A DNA stretch of 6,396 nucleotides. Origin: Fibrobacteraceae bacterium (GTDB lineage Bacteria; Fibrobacterota; Fibrobacteria; Fibrobacterales; Fibrobacteraceae). This document shows positions 5,616-6,396 of this stretch, piece by piece (the stretch's first letter is position 1; the number at the start of each line of letters is the position of its first letter). The stretch lies in assembly GCA_021443045.1 (NCBI GenBank), contig JABUUT010000074.1, positions 1-6,396 of the forward strand, read 5' to 3'. Made by a program: the position numbers and the translations under genes. The notes beneath the pieces were generated by a model. It was not told the DNA's origin. It did no database searches and was given only the letters and a program-made list of their open reading frames with translations.

Positions 5616-6163
5616 TAGACTTTATCTTTAAAAATGGTTTTACGGTAGTATTCTAGTTCGGCAATACTTTCTCGAATGTCGTCTAGAGCTTGGTGGTTTT
5701 TTACTTTTTGAAATTCGGGCAGGTTGGGGTACCAGCGAAAGCAAAGTTCCTTAATTGAGCTTACATCTACATTGCGGTAGCATAGCCAGTTGGAAATGTT
5801 GGGCATATACTTGTACAGAAACCTACGGTCTTGGGTAATGGAATTTCCGCAAAGCAGGTTCTTTCCCTTTTCTGTAAAAGGCTTGATAAAGTCTAGGGTA
5901 ACTTTTTCGGCATCGGCCAAAGTGTATCGGGAATGTCGGCAACGGTCCACTAAACCACTCTGGCTGTGGTGTTTGGAATTCCATTCGTCCATGGATTCAA
6001 AAATATTTTCTGTATGATGAATGGCTACAACAGGGCCTTCTGCCAACACCTTGAGATTGGCATCTGTAACGATGGTAGCTATTTCGAGAATAACATCTTT
6101 TTCAGGGTAGAGACCCGACATTTCAAGGTCCATCCAAACCAGATTTCTAGAACTTTTAGCCAT
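5615..6163 (-). CDS. orn: Oligoribonuclease (DEDDh 3'-5' exonuclease)
   Basis: Orn degrades RNA fragments of two to five nucleotides to mononucleotides in the cytoplasm and also clears pGpG from cyclic-di-GMP breakdown. The 182-residue product starting at ATG 6163 matches the E. coli length (181). The full DEDDh set is visible: D12 and E14 in VWMDLEMSGL, D112 in GNSITQDRRFL, and H157 and D162 in NHQALDDIRESIAEL. The frame stays open upstream to an ATG at 6241, but the extra 26 residues do not resemble the family and would cover the probable promoter, so the shorter start is preferred. No Shine-Dalgarno sequence precedes it, and a TATATT box lies just upstream. It is the first gene of the leftward group; its stop overlaps the PBP start by one base. 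Confidence 0.96.
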   Translation of the reverse strand: MAKSSRNLVWMDLEMSGLYPEKDVILEIATIVTDANLKVLAEGPVVAIHHTENIFESMDEWNSKHHSQSGLVDRCRHSRYTLADAEKVTLDFIKPFTEKGKNLLCGNSITQDRRFLYKYMPNISNWLCYRNVDVSSIKELCFRWYPNLPEFQKVKNHQALDDIRESIAELEYYRKTIFKDKV

Positions 6164-6170
6164 AATCCAA

Positions 6171-6176
6171 AATATA
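6171..6176 (-). promoter_or_regulatory. Candidate -10 box of orn
   Basis: Read leftward, TATATT lies 7 nt before the orn ATG. With normal spacing the transcript would begin at about 6164, giving a leader of one base or none. The sequence TATATTTTGGATTATG closely resembles TATAATTTGATTATG before the leftward gene at 71. No good -35 box is seen. This is inference from consensus and from comparison of the two sites. Confidence 0.35.
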
Positions 6177-6193
6177 GAAAGTCTATGAAAATA

Positions 6194-6215
6194 AAAAACT
6201 TGGGCATAAGTTTTT
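6194..6215. repeat. AT-rich inverted repeat upstream of orn
   Basis: AAAAACTT (6194-6201) and AAGTTTTT (6208-6215) are a perfect 8-bp inverted repeat with a 6-nt loop. Only one pair is G-C, so an RNA hairpin would be weak. The symmetric A and T runs could act as a bidirectional terminator or as a protein-binding site near the -35 region of orn. No family of sites is recognised. Confidence 0.35.
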
Positions 6216-6289
6216 ATTGTATAAACCGAACCTCCTGCCAAATCATGTGTCAGCTAAAACTAGGTTATCTTCTATTAGCCATCAGCGGA

Positions 6290-6329
6290 GTCATCCTGAA
6301 CGGCATGGCCCTGAAGGATCCAGGAAATG
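6290..6329. repeat. 40-bp imperfect-palindromic intergenic repeat, copy 1
   Basis: It begins GTCATCCTGAACGGCATGG and ends GAAGGATCCAGGAAATG. The outer ATCCT/AGGAT and inner GGC/GCC arms can pair around a small ATG loop, with internal mismatches. It differs from copy 2 at only two positions. It resembles the dispersed TCATCCTGA...GAAGGATCC repeats I recall from the intergenic DNA of Fibrobacter and some other bacteria. No coding is seen here. Confidence 0.8.
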
Positions 6330-6356
6330 TTTTTAACTGTTATTGATTAACGCCTT

Positions 6357-6396
6357 GTCATCCTGAAGGGCATGGCCGTGAAGGATCCAGGAAATG
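6357..6396. repeat. 40-bp imperfect-palindromic intergenic repeat, copy 2
   Basis: This is a direct repeat of the unit at 6290-6329, with 38 of 40 bases identical and a start-to-start distance of 67 bp. The 27-bp spacer is AT-rich and not repeated. The unit reaches exactly to the window end, so the element or the array may continue beyond it. The two differences from copy 1 are both C to G and sit at facing positions of the imperfect stem. Confidence 0.8.

Noticed and set aside
6164..6241. N-terminal extension of orn from the ATG at 6241
   Set aside because: The extra 26 residues do not fit the Orn family, the start at 6163 gives the family length, and the extension covers the candidate promoter and the inverted repeat.
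5966..6346. Rightward 126-residue open frame
   Set aside because: It is antisense to orn over much of its length, contains repeat-derived sequence at its end, and shows no recognisable family pattern.
6290..6396. Two direct repeats with a spacer as a CRISPR array
   Set aside because: There are only two copies, they are imperfect, the repeat (40 bp) is longer than the spacer (27 bp), and no cas gene is seen. The unit looks like a dispersed intergenic repeat. Because the window ends at the second copy, further copies outside cannot be excluded.

Overview
The window looks like a stretch of ordinary bacterial chromosome, most likely from a Fibrobacter-like Gram-negative. This taxon call is an inference. 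It rests on the TCATCCTGA...GAAGGATCCAG-type intergenic repeats at the right edge, which I associate from memory with Fibrobacter genomes, and on the moderate-to-low GC, compact gene layout and diderm envelope genes. No decisive taxonomic marker is present.

Left edge (1-239): the 5' end of a leftward gene, possibly a YhcC/TIGR01212-type radical SAM protein, is cut by the window start. It is followed by a rightward tRNA-Arg(CCU) with its own strong intrinsic terminator. The long reading frame that opens at 177 begins inside the tRNA and runs through this terminator. The real start of the next gene is therefore placed at 240.

Rightward group (240-3347): three closely packed genes. They are (i) a membrane-anchored SGNH/AlgJ-AlgX-like protein with a complete Ser-Asp-His set and an unusual helical N-terminal extension, (ii) an 87-residue HigA/VapI-type HTH protein that starts 2 nt after the previous stop and has no toxin partner, and (iii) a full-length TldE/PmbA homologue without TldD in view. 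The arrangement suggests co-transcription, but a shared function is not established.

Leftward group (3344-6163): orn (oligoribonuclease), a compact penicillin-binding transpeptidase that starts within the orn stop codon, and lgt (prolipoprotein diacylglyceryl transferase). The PBP has a possible lipobox, so it could be a substrate of Lgt encoded next to it. The two groups converge, and their stop codons overlap in the four bases TTAA at 3344-3347.

Right edge (6164-6396): non-coding. It holds the orn upstream region, a small AT-rich hairpin and two direct copies of a 40-bp imperfect-palindromic repeat, the second ending exactly at the window edge.

I found no clear sign of a new defence, mobile or biosynthetic system. 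The points most worth a second look are the SGNH-HTH-TldE gene set, the lipobox-bearing mini-PBP beside lgt, the -10-like boxes lying directly against start codons (possible leaderless mRNAs) and the paired repeats.
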